DNA of 46,819 nucleotides, from positions 17,848 to 64,666 of the forward strand of contig CDMY01000500.1 in the NCBI GenBank assembly GCA_001179505.1, given 5' to 3'. This stretch comes from Vitrella brassicaformis (taxonomy: Eukaryota; Sar; Vitrellaceae). Of this stretch, positions 1 to 10,200 are shown piece after piece (position 1 is the first letter of the stretch; every line of letters starts with the position of its first letter). Made by a program: the position numbers and the translations under genes. Under the pieces are notes generated by a model, which ran no database searches, was not told where the DNA came from, and worked only from the letters and a program-made list of their open reading frames with translations.

Positions 1-566
1 TATGGCGCGGGGGGCAAGCCAAAGTGGTTTCTAGACCTCAACCCAAAGGTACCAACACACACACACACACACATGCGTTCGTTCATTCCCTCTGTCTGTC
101 TGTCTGTCTGTAATGGCAGGGCCTGGTGCCCGTACTCGTCATCGACGGCCAGCCTGTGGCGGAGAGCGAGGCCACCCTCGACGCCATCGCCGAGCTCGCC
201 CCGTCCCTCGCCACCCCCACCCCCAGCAAGCGGCAGCAGTGGCGCGACATGCTCGAGCAGCGGCTGATCCCCGTCGGCAAGGCGGCGGTGCTCAACCCAT
301 CATCGAAGAACATGGCCGCGCTTCGAGTAGTCATTGCCGAGTGGGAGGCTAAGCTGCGGGAGAGGCCGGGGAAGGGCCACTTTCTGTGTGGCGAGTCCTT
401 GTCCATCGCCGACGTGTCAGCGGTGCCTTTCTGGAGCCGATTGCAGGAGGAGATGGACTGTGTGGGTGCTGAGGAGTTCCCTCTCACGCACGAGTGGCTG
501 GCGGCGTGCAGGGCAAGGGAGGCGGTCCGCCGCACTCAGATGAGTTCATGGTGGTGGTGGTGGTGA
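1..566 (+). CDS. Glutathione S-transferase, 5'-partial
   Basis: Two exons are visible, 1-48 and 120-566, joined over a 71-base GT-AG intron in phase 0. The first reads KPKWFLDLNPK and the second opens GLVPVLVIDGQPVAESEATL. Together they form the end of the thioredoxin-like N-terminal domain of a GST: the NP-x-G-x-VPVL cis-proline loop and the E-S/A-x-x-I glutathione-contact stretch. The helical C-terminal domain follows and includes FLCGESLSIADV, the usual GST N-capping/hydrophobic-staple region. It should conjugate or reduce glutathione-linked substrates in the cytosol; the omega/zeta-like spacing is only suggestive. The start and the catalytic Cys/Ser/Tyr lie upstream of the window. Oddity: the protein ends in Ser-Ser plus five Trp because a TGG repeat runs in frame into the stop. 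Confidence 0.85.
49..119 (+). other. Intron with AC-rich 5' half and TGTC-rich 3' half
   Basis: The intron begins gtaccaacac, carries an AC run at about 53-72, then a TGTC run at about 91-111, and ends atggcag. It is the first example of an intron layout repeated throughout the window: AC on the donor side, GT or TGTC on the acceptor side. Confidence 0.8.
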
Positions 567-827
567 CGTGAAGAGAACAGCGCAGATGCATAGACTCCGT
601 TGGTGCCGGCTGCATGCATGACAGTCGTGACAATGAATTCGCCAAGCAATCATCAAATTCAAATCAAAACATGAGATCCTCATAGCGTAGCTGTTTGCGC
701 ACCGCTCCATCATTGCAGAGCTGTTTGCGGTTTCCCTCCCCCCTCCCTCCATCATTTGCGAGCTTTTCTGCGAAAAAGAGCAGGCGAACGGCTTTTCCCC
801 GGTCGTCTTCACCTGACTGCAGCTGGA

Positions 828-3800
828 ATGGCGTCGTCATCGAGCGAAACGGCGCCTCCGTTTTACCCAGACATCTATGACGTCAACGACGACCTGCTGT
901 CGGACGCCAGCAACCCGCCCCTGCTGCTGCGCCACGGGCCCCTGCTCAAGATGCAGAAGGCCATCCATCGACTGCAGGTAGGTCACACAGCTGCCACACA
1001 CACGACTTATGACACACAGACAGACACCACACTGATCAGTGAGTGTGATGAATATGTCTGTCTGTTTCAGGAGCACCACGGATTCCTCTTCAACAACTGC
1101 CTGGTGAACACATTATAAATCTCGCGCATCTATGCGTGTGCGAATTTCCATCACCTTTGTTGTGCAGGTCATCACCCACCCCTGTCAGCCGACCAACCGC
1201 TTCAAGTGGAAGCGGTCCGTCAGCTTCCGACACGCCGTGGTGAGGGACGTCCGCGAGGCCACGCAGGCCGTCAACGGCATCGGACACGGCATCGTCCTGC
1301 TCGAAAATCTGGTGCTCTCAACAGACAACCGAAGGCATGATAGAATGCCGTCTGTCTGTCTGTTTGTTTGTCTGTCTGTCTGCGTGTCTGTCTGTCCTAA
1401 GGAGGGCATCACGCGGCAGTCTCTCTTGTGTTGGCGATCTCATCAGGAGAAGAAGGAGTGGCTGAGTGCTCTACGGCGCGCCCTGGCCACCTTCGCGCAC
1501 CCCAACGACACCCCCGCTCCCGTCCCTCAAGCAGGGGAGCCCTCCCAGCGTCTCAAAGGCCCGCTGCCCCCCCGTCTGGACGACATGACAGTGCTGGTGG
1601 CGCACGACCTGGTCAAGGACACGGTGCACGCCTTCGCATTGGAGGTCCGTGTGCGCAGACACACCCACAGACAGACAGAGAACCATTGGCTGTGTCTGTC
1701 CCCCCCTCCCTCGATGCGCTTGTCAGAACAAGTGGATACTGATCCAGGAGTGGATACAGCATGCCGTCAACAGGCGAGGCGGGGCGGACATCGGCGACCT
1801 CAACGACACTGACGAGTGGGGGTGGTCGGCCGCACACGTCGCTGCACGGGTCGGCGGTGATGCTCATTCTGTCCTACAACGTCACCGTGTGTGTGTTGTG
1901 GGCATGCAGGTGGGCAGCCACGCGGCCATGACAGTGCTGGTTGACGGCGGCGTGGACGTTGACGGTGTCAGTGCTCAAGGCGAGACCCCTCTCCTTGTCG
2001 CATGTCGTGTTGGCAACGCGAAGATCGTCCGTCTGCTGCTGCGCAACGGCGCCAACCCACGGGCTGTAAGTATACAGTGCATTTCACCGCGAGGGAGAAA
2101 CGTGTGTCTTGGATTGTTCTGCTTGTTCTTCATTTTCATCAGGTTGACAAGGGCGGGAGGAACGTCGTGTACCTGGCAGCATCTCACCCCTCTGCCAAGG
2201 GTGAGCTCAGGGCACCACACCACACACTGATTGCCCAAATGGAAGGGGCTTGTGTGGTTTGGTGGCGGTGTGTGGTTGGTCAGTGGCGGGCACGACCCTC
2301 AAGGTCCTTCGGATGAGCCACGTCAACCTCAACGGGTGCGTGTGCCGCCAACCACAAGACGCTTCGTCCACCCCACACCTCTCAGCGCTCCATGTCGCCA
2401 TACTCAGTGAGCACAGAGGGGGGGGAGGAAGGGAGGGAGGGAGATCTGTGAGAAAATGTATGTTATGTGTGTTCAGATCACGACGTCGAGATGGTCGGCC
2501 GTCTGCTGTCAGTGGGCTGTGACGCCAACATACAACTGGCCGACGGCTCCGGCAGGACAGCCGTCCACCTCGCTGTCCAGACAGACCACCAGTGAGATGA
2601 ACAAATTACGGGTGCCACGGCGCTCGCGCGTGTGTGTACGTTGCTGCTTGGATCAATCAGGCTGCTGGTGCAGTCTGTGCTGGAGTTCGGCGGCCAGCCA
2701 AACCTCCGCGACGCCGAGGGCCTGTCCCCCCTCCACCACTGCCGATCGCTCGAGTGCGTCATCGTCTTGGTGGAATACGGCGCCAGAGGGTGGGAGCAGC
2801 TCCCCAATCAGGTGCTCACACCACACCACACCACACAACACACAAGACGCACATTCATCCTCGTGTGTGTGTGTGTGTGTGTGTCTGGGTTCTCGCCCGC
2901 CGTCAGATACGGCAGCAGCTGGGCCTTCCCCTCGAGGAAAAGGACGGCGAGCCTCCGACCGAGGAGGCCGCTGCGGCCCTCGAGGCCGTCAGGAGTGCGC
3001 GGCAGAAGTATCGGACTAAGAAATATGAAGACCACAGAGGCGAGCGGATCTCACTGCCGTGGTGAGCACCCACATACGATGGGGTGGGTGGGGTGCATGC
3101 GTCAGATGATCGGATGGAGCGTGTGTGTGTGTATGTGTATGTGTGTGTGTGTGTGTGTGTGTGCAGGTGGGCGGTGACGTCATCAGCTCGGTGGACGAAC
3201 GACGCCGATGTGGATGGCTGTCAGGCGTGCGGAGTCACCTTCACCGTCCGCATCAGACGACACCATTGTACGTCAGTCACACCAACCAGTCCACGCCTCC
3301 CCTCTCCCCTCTCCCCTCTCTCATGCCATCTCTTGATCAGGTCGTTCGTGCGGCCTGTGTGTCTGCGACGAGTGCTCGTCGAAGCGAGCCGTGGTGCCCC
3401 ACCCCTGCAAAGAGCCCGACAGGAGAGCATCCGGCTCACAGCAGCAGCAGTCGTCATCCCCCGACGGCTCACCAACCGCAGCAGCTGGTGGCAGAGGCAG
3501 GGGGGCCGGCCGGGCCGACCCAAGCTATGACCCATTGGCAGGGTATCAGACCTCCATTGAGTCGATGGACGCCGATGCAGAGGTGGAGCGGCAGGAGGCA
3601 GAGCAAGACGACCAGGCACCGCAGCCGGACAGAAGGAGGAGCGTGTTGGCTGGTGAGGGGGAGAGACGGGAGATCCTCATCTCTCTGTCTGTGTGCCCAC
3701 TGTGTGTCTGTGAAGGTCTGTTCACGGGCCGCAGGCAGAGCGCCATGTCGCCTGTGAGTGTCACCGAGGCGGCGCCGGCGGCGTCGATGGTCCCGCGGTC

Positions 3801-4873
3801 GAGGCTGCCGATTGCCAAGGGTGCGTCGGGGTACCTGCGGACATGCGACGCCTGCTTCAATTTCCTCCAACACTTCGACGTCAGGCATGCACCACACCCA
3901 CATGAGCGACCGATCAATCCGTTCCATGTGATGTGTTTAGGTGGAGGCTGCCGACGAGACACAGCTGTCGTCGGCCAACGATGAGAACCAGGTGGGTGTC
4001 AGGACACCTACTACCCCACCCAGCCATCTCGTGTCGCCCCTCTCATTTCTGTCTGTCTGTCTGTCTGTCTGTCTGTCCATGCGATGCAGATGGCATCTGC
4101 CGACGACTGGGTGTTCCTAGACAACAGCCCCGCGTCACGCCAGCACCGCAACGAGCCGCCCCGAACACCCTCAGGCCGCTCGCTGGAGCCCCCGGCCGCC
4201 GCCATGTCCATACCCATCCCCACACAAACACCCGGGTCATCGCAACAGCGGCTGTCTGCCGATGAAGACGAGATCGCCTCCCTCGTCGGTGACGATGACG
4301 AAGGCGGTCCCAACACAGACAGCCGGAGGGACAGTGGTGGGCTGGGGTCGGTCGCGAGGTCGTTCCTGGGTGCGATGGGTCTGGGGGGTGGGGGGAAGGG
4401 GCGGACTCGGATGAGTGTGGCTGAGGGGGCCGTGGCTGCGGCGGCGAGAGAGAAACAGCCCCGCCCCCAGCCGCCCCCGCGAGCCAACACCGCCCACACG
4501 CTCAAGTACCACCAGGTCAGTAAGCAGATGAGAGCGTTGTTTTGTTGTTGGTTGTTGGCACGGCGTATGGGTCCTCCTGCTGTGTGTTGGTGCTCCATTC
4601 ATTCAGAATGCGACTGATGCGGCAATGGAGTCGGCAGCCGCAGCAAGGGCAAAAGTGGCAGAGAGAGGTACTGAGGGGCGAACGAGGCCGTGTGCTGTCA
4701 CGTCTGTGTGTGTGTGTTGGCCTGTGTGTGGCGTGTGGGGTGTAGGTGAGGCGTTGGTGTCACTGAAGGGGACGACCGATCGGCTGGCTGACAATGCCAA
4801 GCAATACTATGAGACGGCGAGGCAGCTCGCCGAGGCGCAGAGGGGATGGGGCAGGGGACGAGGGAAGAGGTGA
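828..4873 (+). CDS. PH - ankyrin - FYVE protein with C-terminal R-SNARE-like motif
   Basis: About fifteen exons. The chosen start is the ATG at 828, which opens MASSSSETAPPFYP. Domains in order: a PH domain (exons 828-977, 1071-1103, 1168-1311 and 1402-1644) ending in the helix EKKEWLSALRRAL; ankyrin repeats at about 1727-2810, with GETPLLVACRVGNAKIVRLL and GRTAVHLAVQ; and a FYVE finger at about 3172-3890 with W-x-x-D, RRHHC, RSCG, CDEC and RTCDAC, that is, all eight zinc ligands plus the PI3P-binding basic patch. After a Ser/Pro linker, the last two exons give an R-SNARE-like heptad stretch (AERGEALVSL, then LADNAKQYYETARQL). No transmembrane anchor follows. Expected role: a phosphoinositide-directed endosomal tether or fusion regulator (inference). 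PH and FYVE assignments are strong; the SNARE call is moderate. Confidence 0.85.
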
Positions 4874-5592
4874 TATTATTGTGATGGTGCAAGTATCGTG
4901 GGTGTGTATCGTTGCCGCGATGCGCTGGTGCAATGAACGCGACAGCTTGGTGTGTGTGCACTAGATCGTTCATGCCAGTATGTCACATAATTGAGTAATT
5001 GGTCATGCAATCGGGTCGCTGGAAAACACGCAGATGGAATCATGTCTGCAGACAGTTCACACAACAGCACAAAAGAACGCCACGCCACTCACTGCAAGAA
5101 TTGCATGCATCTCGTCGCGCTATTCTAGTTGCCTTTGTTACGACATAACAACACATCCCAGTACTGCACGACAGCATGCAGCACAGACACGCACACACAC
5201 ATGCCAGCCATCCAGCCATGCCAACATGCAGCAGGGACACAGCTGCAGCAGCCACCCGTATATGTCTTTCGCCCTCCCCGCCGCCATTGTCTACACGGGG
5301 TTGTCTACATGGTGCCCAACCCCCCGCCCCAAAGAAAAAAGGTAAGGCCAATCGATAACGCACGCCCACAATAGGCCTCCCTCCCTCCCTCCCTCCCTCC
5401 AAAGCCTCCGAAGATAGCTAGTTTTATGTACACCCACACACGCATGGCATGAACAGATGCAATCAATGCCATTCGCCAGCCCCACCACTTCGAATGAATG
5501 GCACTCTGATTCACAATGGCCGCCCGGCCGGCCGGCTCTGGAGGTTGTCATGTGATGCATCACGACAACCGTCTATCTGTCTGTCTGTCTGT
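4874..5592. other. Convergent intergenic region
   Basis: This lies between the stop of the PH-FYVE gene (+) and the stop of the next gene (-), so it holds two 3' ends. It contains a CCTC tandem run at about 5377-5401 and a TGTC run at about 5571-5593. No coding signal or RNA gene was seen. Confidence 0.6.
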
Positions 5593-7108
5593 CTACTGCA
5601 TCTGCATGACGAACATCCGCCGCCCACTCGCCGAGGTGACCGTCTCGATGCCGATACGGCGCAGCAAACATTCCTCGCAGAAGCATGGCTCCTGCACACA
5701 TGAGAAAACAACACAACACAACACCACACAAGAGCACACACCCACAGATGTGATGCGCGGGGGCGGGGTGACTGGCCAGGCGTATCTCTCACCTGCTGTG
5801 CGGGATACTCGGCGTTCATGAGTGTGTCGGTCAGGTTGTACTGGTCGAGGATGGGACGGGCAGCCTCCACAGCGACGGGATGGCGAGCGGCGATGGCCGT
5901 GGCGCCCTCCACTGTGCTCTCCGTCGTGTATATGGCCACATGTCCGTTGCCGACCTGACGCGCACACCAATGGGACACACACACATAGATATGGGGCGGC
6001 ACGGCACACCGCAGCTTCCACTCACTCACCGAAATGAAACTGTTGACGGTGTCGCCGTGTTTCAGCCCCTTGAGCATGATGATTCGCCGCAGGCCATCGT
6101 CAGCGCCCCAACGGTAGCTGAGAGACAAGCAGGAGACTCCATACCTACGCATCGATCCATCTCAGTCAGTGTTCTGCACCGCACCGACCTGTCGTGATAG
6201 TCCACCGCCGTGTATCCCTCCAACCTGTCCGTCAGGAGCGAACGGAAACGTTCGTCCCTCTGACCGACACACCAGACGCAACACTCACTTCTGGTGAGAA
6301 CTCGGTGGTGAGTACGGATCGTGGGGGATATATGTGTGTGCCCACCTTGTTGAGGTCTTCGCTAACGACCACGGTCTCCCGCACCCCCTCCCCCGCTTGC
6401 TTCCCGCAGCTGTTGATGAGGTGCCACACCAGCATGGCGCTGAAGTGGGGAAACGTCAGCGTGCTCTGTACCGTCCGCACGGGCGGATCCTCTGGGTTGT
6501 AGCTGGCCCGATACATGTGGTTCACGCACATCTCGCTGAGCTGCACGACGTGGAATCGCAGTCCGAGGATGCTGTAGTTGCCTTCTCCGTCGCTGCGCTG
6601 CAGTGCCATGCTCCTTCCCCGGTGCGTCAGCTGGTCTCCGATGATGCTGTATGCCGCCATGGCGAGCGGCAGGCGGTTCGTCGACGGGGCGGGGCATGAT
6701 GACACGATGAGACGTTTCTGCTGTGGAGGGGTGATGCGGTAGATGTTGGCCATGCGTATGAACGACGCAATGACGCTCCACTCATACGTGCCCTGCTCAA
6801 GCCTAAGAGGTGCAAAGACGCACAGAAACGTAGATCAATGGATCCTTGGGCACGAACGGTAGTGTCTGTTGGACTTACATATCAGCAGAATTCGATAGCC
6901 ACCCCGCGTCATCCTCACCGGCACCCTTGATCTCAAGCAGGCCATCGAGAGAGTGGCGAGCGAGGGGGGTATTGATGCGCTCTATGACACGCGCCATTGG
7001 AACCTTCTTTCCCCGGGCCCTTGCGAGCTTTGAAGCGATCATCGGTGTCTTCCTTCCCGTCTCCATTTCTTCTTCCGGAGCTCTCTGTGGGGCATTCCCT
7101 GCCTGCAT
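5593..7108 (-). CDS. Unrecognised protein, six exons
   Basis: Read on the minus strand. Exon 1 is 7108-6879 (opens MQAGNAPQRAP), and the next begins at 6802 across a split ATG. A long exon follows with WSVIASFIRMANIYRITP, HRGRSMALQRSDGEGNYSIL and HLINSCGKQ. Later exons read RDERFRSLLTDRLEGYTAVDY, then SYRWGADDGLRRIIMLKGL, then GNGHVAIYTTESTVEGATA, and finally EPCFCEECLLRRIGIETV to the stop at 5593. All joins keep frame and use GT-AG. The chosen ATG is the first in frame; no signal peptide or membrane span is evident. The C-terminal CFCEEC cluster could bind a metal. I do not recognise the family. It is head to head with the signal-peptide/ankyrin gene, with 103 bases between the start codons. 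Confidence 0.65.
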
Positions 7109-7211
7109 TCCCTATTCTCATTGCAAGTTTCATCCTTTCCTCTGACAACCATTCCCTATCCTTTCTCGGAGCGCCGATTGCCGCTTTATCCCTCTACTAT
7201 CGTCAGCTGCA

Positions 7212-10200
7212 ATGAAGCGCTTTCTGATCCTGATTATCCTCTCACTCAGCCTGAGCGTCCAGTCTGCATCCACTTCTCAGCTGGGAGCACAACATGCCGG
7301 GGCCTCCTTCCCTTCTGAGACCACTCATCGAATCGTCGAGAACCTGGATGACGCTGCCACTGCAAAGCGGCTCCGGGATGAGTTCCGTCAGCTACCATCA
7401 TTGCTGCAGCTCGTCAATCAGACGTCAGCTAAATCACTGCAGAATGCCACTGACGACAGGTGGTCGGCGCTGGCGAGGATACTCCCTACTTCTGCGGTCC
7501 ATGACACCATCAGTCGGCTGATATACATGGTAAAGGCCCTCAGAGACCTTATCCCGTCGAAGGCTAAGCCTCCCGTGAATGAATCGCATGTGCCCTACGC
7601 CCCTTCTTTTGACCGAAAGAACATCCCCTACTACAATCCCCTGAAGCACGAGGTCTCTCGTGCGCCCTCGATTACACCGACCTTCCCGCTGTATAGAGAA
7701 GGTGCGGCACAAGCCAAAGCTCAGAAACCGAAAGCTGGCTATCGGCCGGCAGAGGAGCATGTTTTCCCCGAGACAATCGCACCTGCAAAAATCGAGGAGC
7801 AAGTGCCTGTGGAAGTGCGGATCCCGCTGCCCTATCGGCCACCGACAGAACCCACAATGCCGCTCCGCAACTTCTCTGATTTCAACCTGGGTGGCCAGCA
7901 GGTATGGCGAGCTCTTGCAGGTAGAGACATGGCTCCTCACGAGCTCGAAAGGATTCCGCCGGCTCCTTACCCCTCTGAGAGACGTCCTCCCTCTGTCCCC
8001 CAAAAGATGCTTCCAGAGGAGCCCCCAGTGTCACCCTATATAGGGGAAATGAAACCGAATGGGTATGCTACAGAGGCAATGAAAGAGGGACTACTGTCTT
8101 TGAGTGTGTGATGCTGGTCTGTTGGGCTGATCTGTTGAACGCAGGACGCGACAGCCTGTCGCGCCTGCCCCTTATCACGTCCACATCCATGTGAAGATAC
8201 CCATGCCTCCGACCGCCCCAACCACTCCGCCTGCGCCAGTAGTTCCTAAGAAGAAGGCAGAGAGCAGTACTGCGTCACCGGCAGAAGAGGAGGAGACGAC
8301 AGAAGAAGAGCTGGAGGAGGTGACAGGCCATCGCCCGTCAAGAGAGAAGCCCCTTGAGCCAGTGACGGGCCATCCCCCACCAGAAGAGGAGGAAACGACG
8401 GAAGAAGAGCTGGAAGAGGTGACAGGCCATCGCCCGTCAACAGAGAAGCCCCCTGAGCCAGTGACGGGCCACACGCCAACCCGAGCCCCTGCGCGCGGCA
8501 AATTAGAAGAAGGGGAGTGGATTCCAATCGAGAAAGAGAGGGCCCTGGAGAAGGTGACAGGCCATCCTCCTCCTTCGCCGCCTGTGACACCAAAGGAAGA
8601 AAGAGAACAACGACTCGAAGAGACACGGGGCCATCGGCCGCTAGAACAAAGGCATGAGGGCGAGAAACAGCTCGAGAAGACAGAAGGGCATTCAAAGGAG
8701 AGGAAGGCTTTTCGTCGCGTGCCTGTGCCATGGTATGAGCCACGTGTCAGCTCACCAGGCTTTCGACAGCCAGAAGCGCCAGCAAAAGAGCTCCCACCGA
8801 TGCCCCCTGAAGTTGCTGAGAAGAAAAAAATCGAAGAGGAACTTGCACCAGAGGGAGAATCTTACTTGGACGAGCTCGACTGGATTCCTGTCAGCCATCC
8901 AATGTTTGAAAAAGAGTCACCTGAGCCCATGTCTGTTCGTGAGGTTCATCCATTTCCAGCCGGAGCACCACCCGAAGCGCCTATAGCAGCCATGAGAAGA
9001 GGAGAGGAGCTTGAAGAAGAGTCACAGCCACGAGAGCGAGTTCGAGTCGGGAGGAAAGAAATCGCCCGCCGGGTCCATGCAGCAAAGCCAAAACCTCCGC
9101 CGAGGCGGACAAAGACACCAGTCCCTCTGGACATGGGTGCCACTCTGAAAGAGTCCCTCGAAAGATGTACCGGCATTACAGAGGAGTTGAGAAAGGAAAA
9201 AGCGGACATTCACGAGGAGGTAACCACAAAAAGCAATGTCAATGCCATGTGATTGCCATTTGCATGCAATTCAGCTGATTCGATCCATCCGCACGGAAAA
9301 CTATAATCGCTTCCTCAAAACCCTGTGCACACTGGTGAGAGTCCATTCAATGAACTGTCCTCGCGAAGATCATGTGTTCTGTCAATTTCATCTCAGAAAT
9401 CTCCAGAACTCAACTACAAGACGAGAGTGAGCGAATCGCGCGATGATTCGGCACGCTTGCGACCGTCTTGTGCGTGTTGTTGCCAGGCGGGAGGAGACAC
9501 TGCTTTGACCACTGCGATGAAGCTGCGGCTTGATGCGGAAAGGTTTGTAGAAGCCTTGTTGGAGGGCGGAGCCGACATAAACCTTCCCAGAGGGGTAACA
9601 CAACATGCGGCACGCCAACCAGCTTACGTCTGTCGTTTTCGTCAGGATGGAACGACGCCTTTGATGCGTGCTGTACTCGGCCATAATCCAGGCATCGTGC
9701 AGCTTGTCCTCGACAAGAAGGCTGACATGGATATTCAAGACGCGGCAAGTCGAATCTCACAGTACTGCAGGATTTAAGGCATGAGCTTTCATGTCTTGTC
9801 TGGACAGAATGGCAAAAGTGCGTTGATGCATGCCGTCGAGGGCGGTGACGATGATTTAATGCGCTTGCTGGTCAAGTCGGGCGCAGACCTCACAAAGAAG
9901 ACAAAGGTAGAGATGTTTTTACCCATGTATACTCAGCATGTGCCACTGTGTCTCTCCAGAAAGGAGATACGGCGCTTCATCTTGCTATCCGTAGGGGAAG
10001 TGTTCCCGCCCTTCAAGCTTTCATAGCGGCTGTCGAGGACAGAGAGAAAGCAACGGGCCCTACCGATGTCGGTGGTGAGAAAGGAAAAGAAGAGCCAAGG
10101 CCACCACCTCACAAAAGCAGCGACGAGGGAGTGGAGGAGAAGCCGACAGAGATGACCGAGGGACACACGCCAACCCGACGCCCTGCGCGCGGCAAATTGG

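Noticed and set aside
3115-3170. GT tandem repeat as a possible CRISPR-like or regulatory array
   Set aside because: It is a simple dinucleotide run just before a splice acceptor, one of many intronic microsatellites; there are no spacers.
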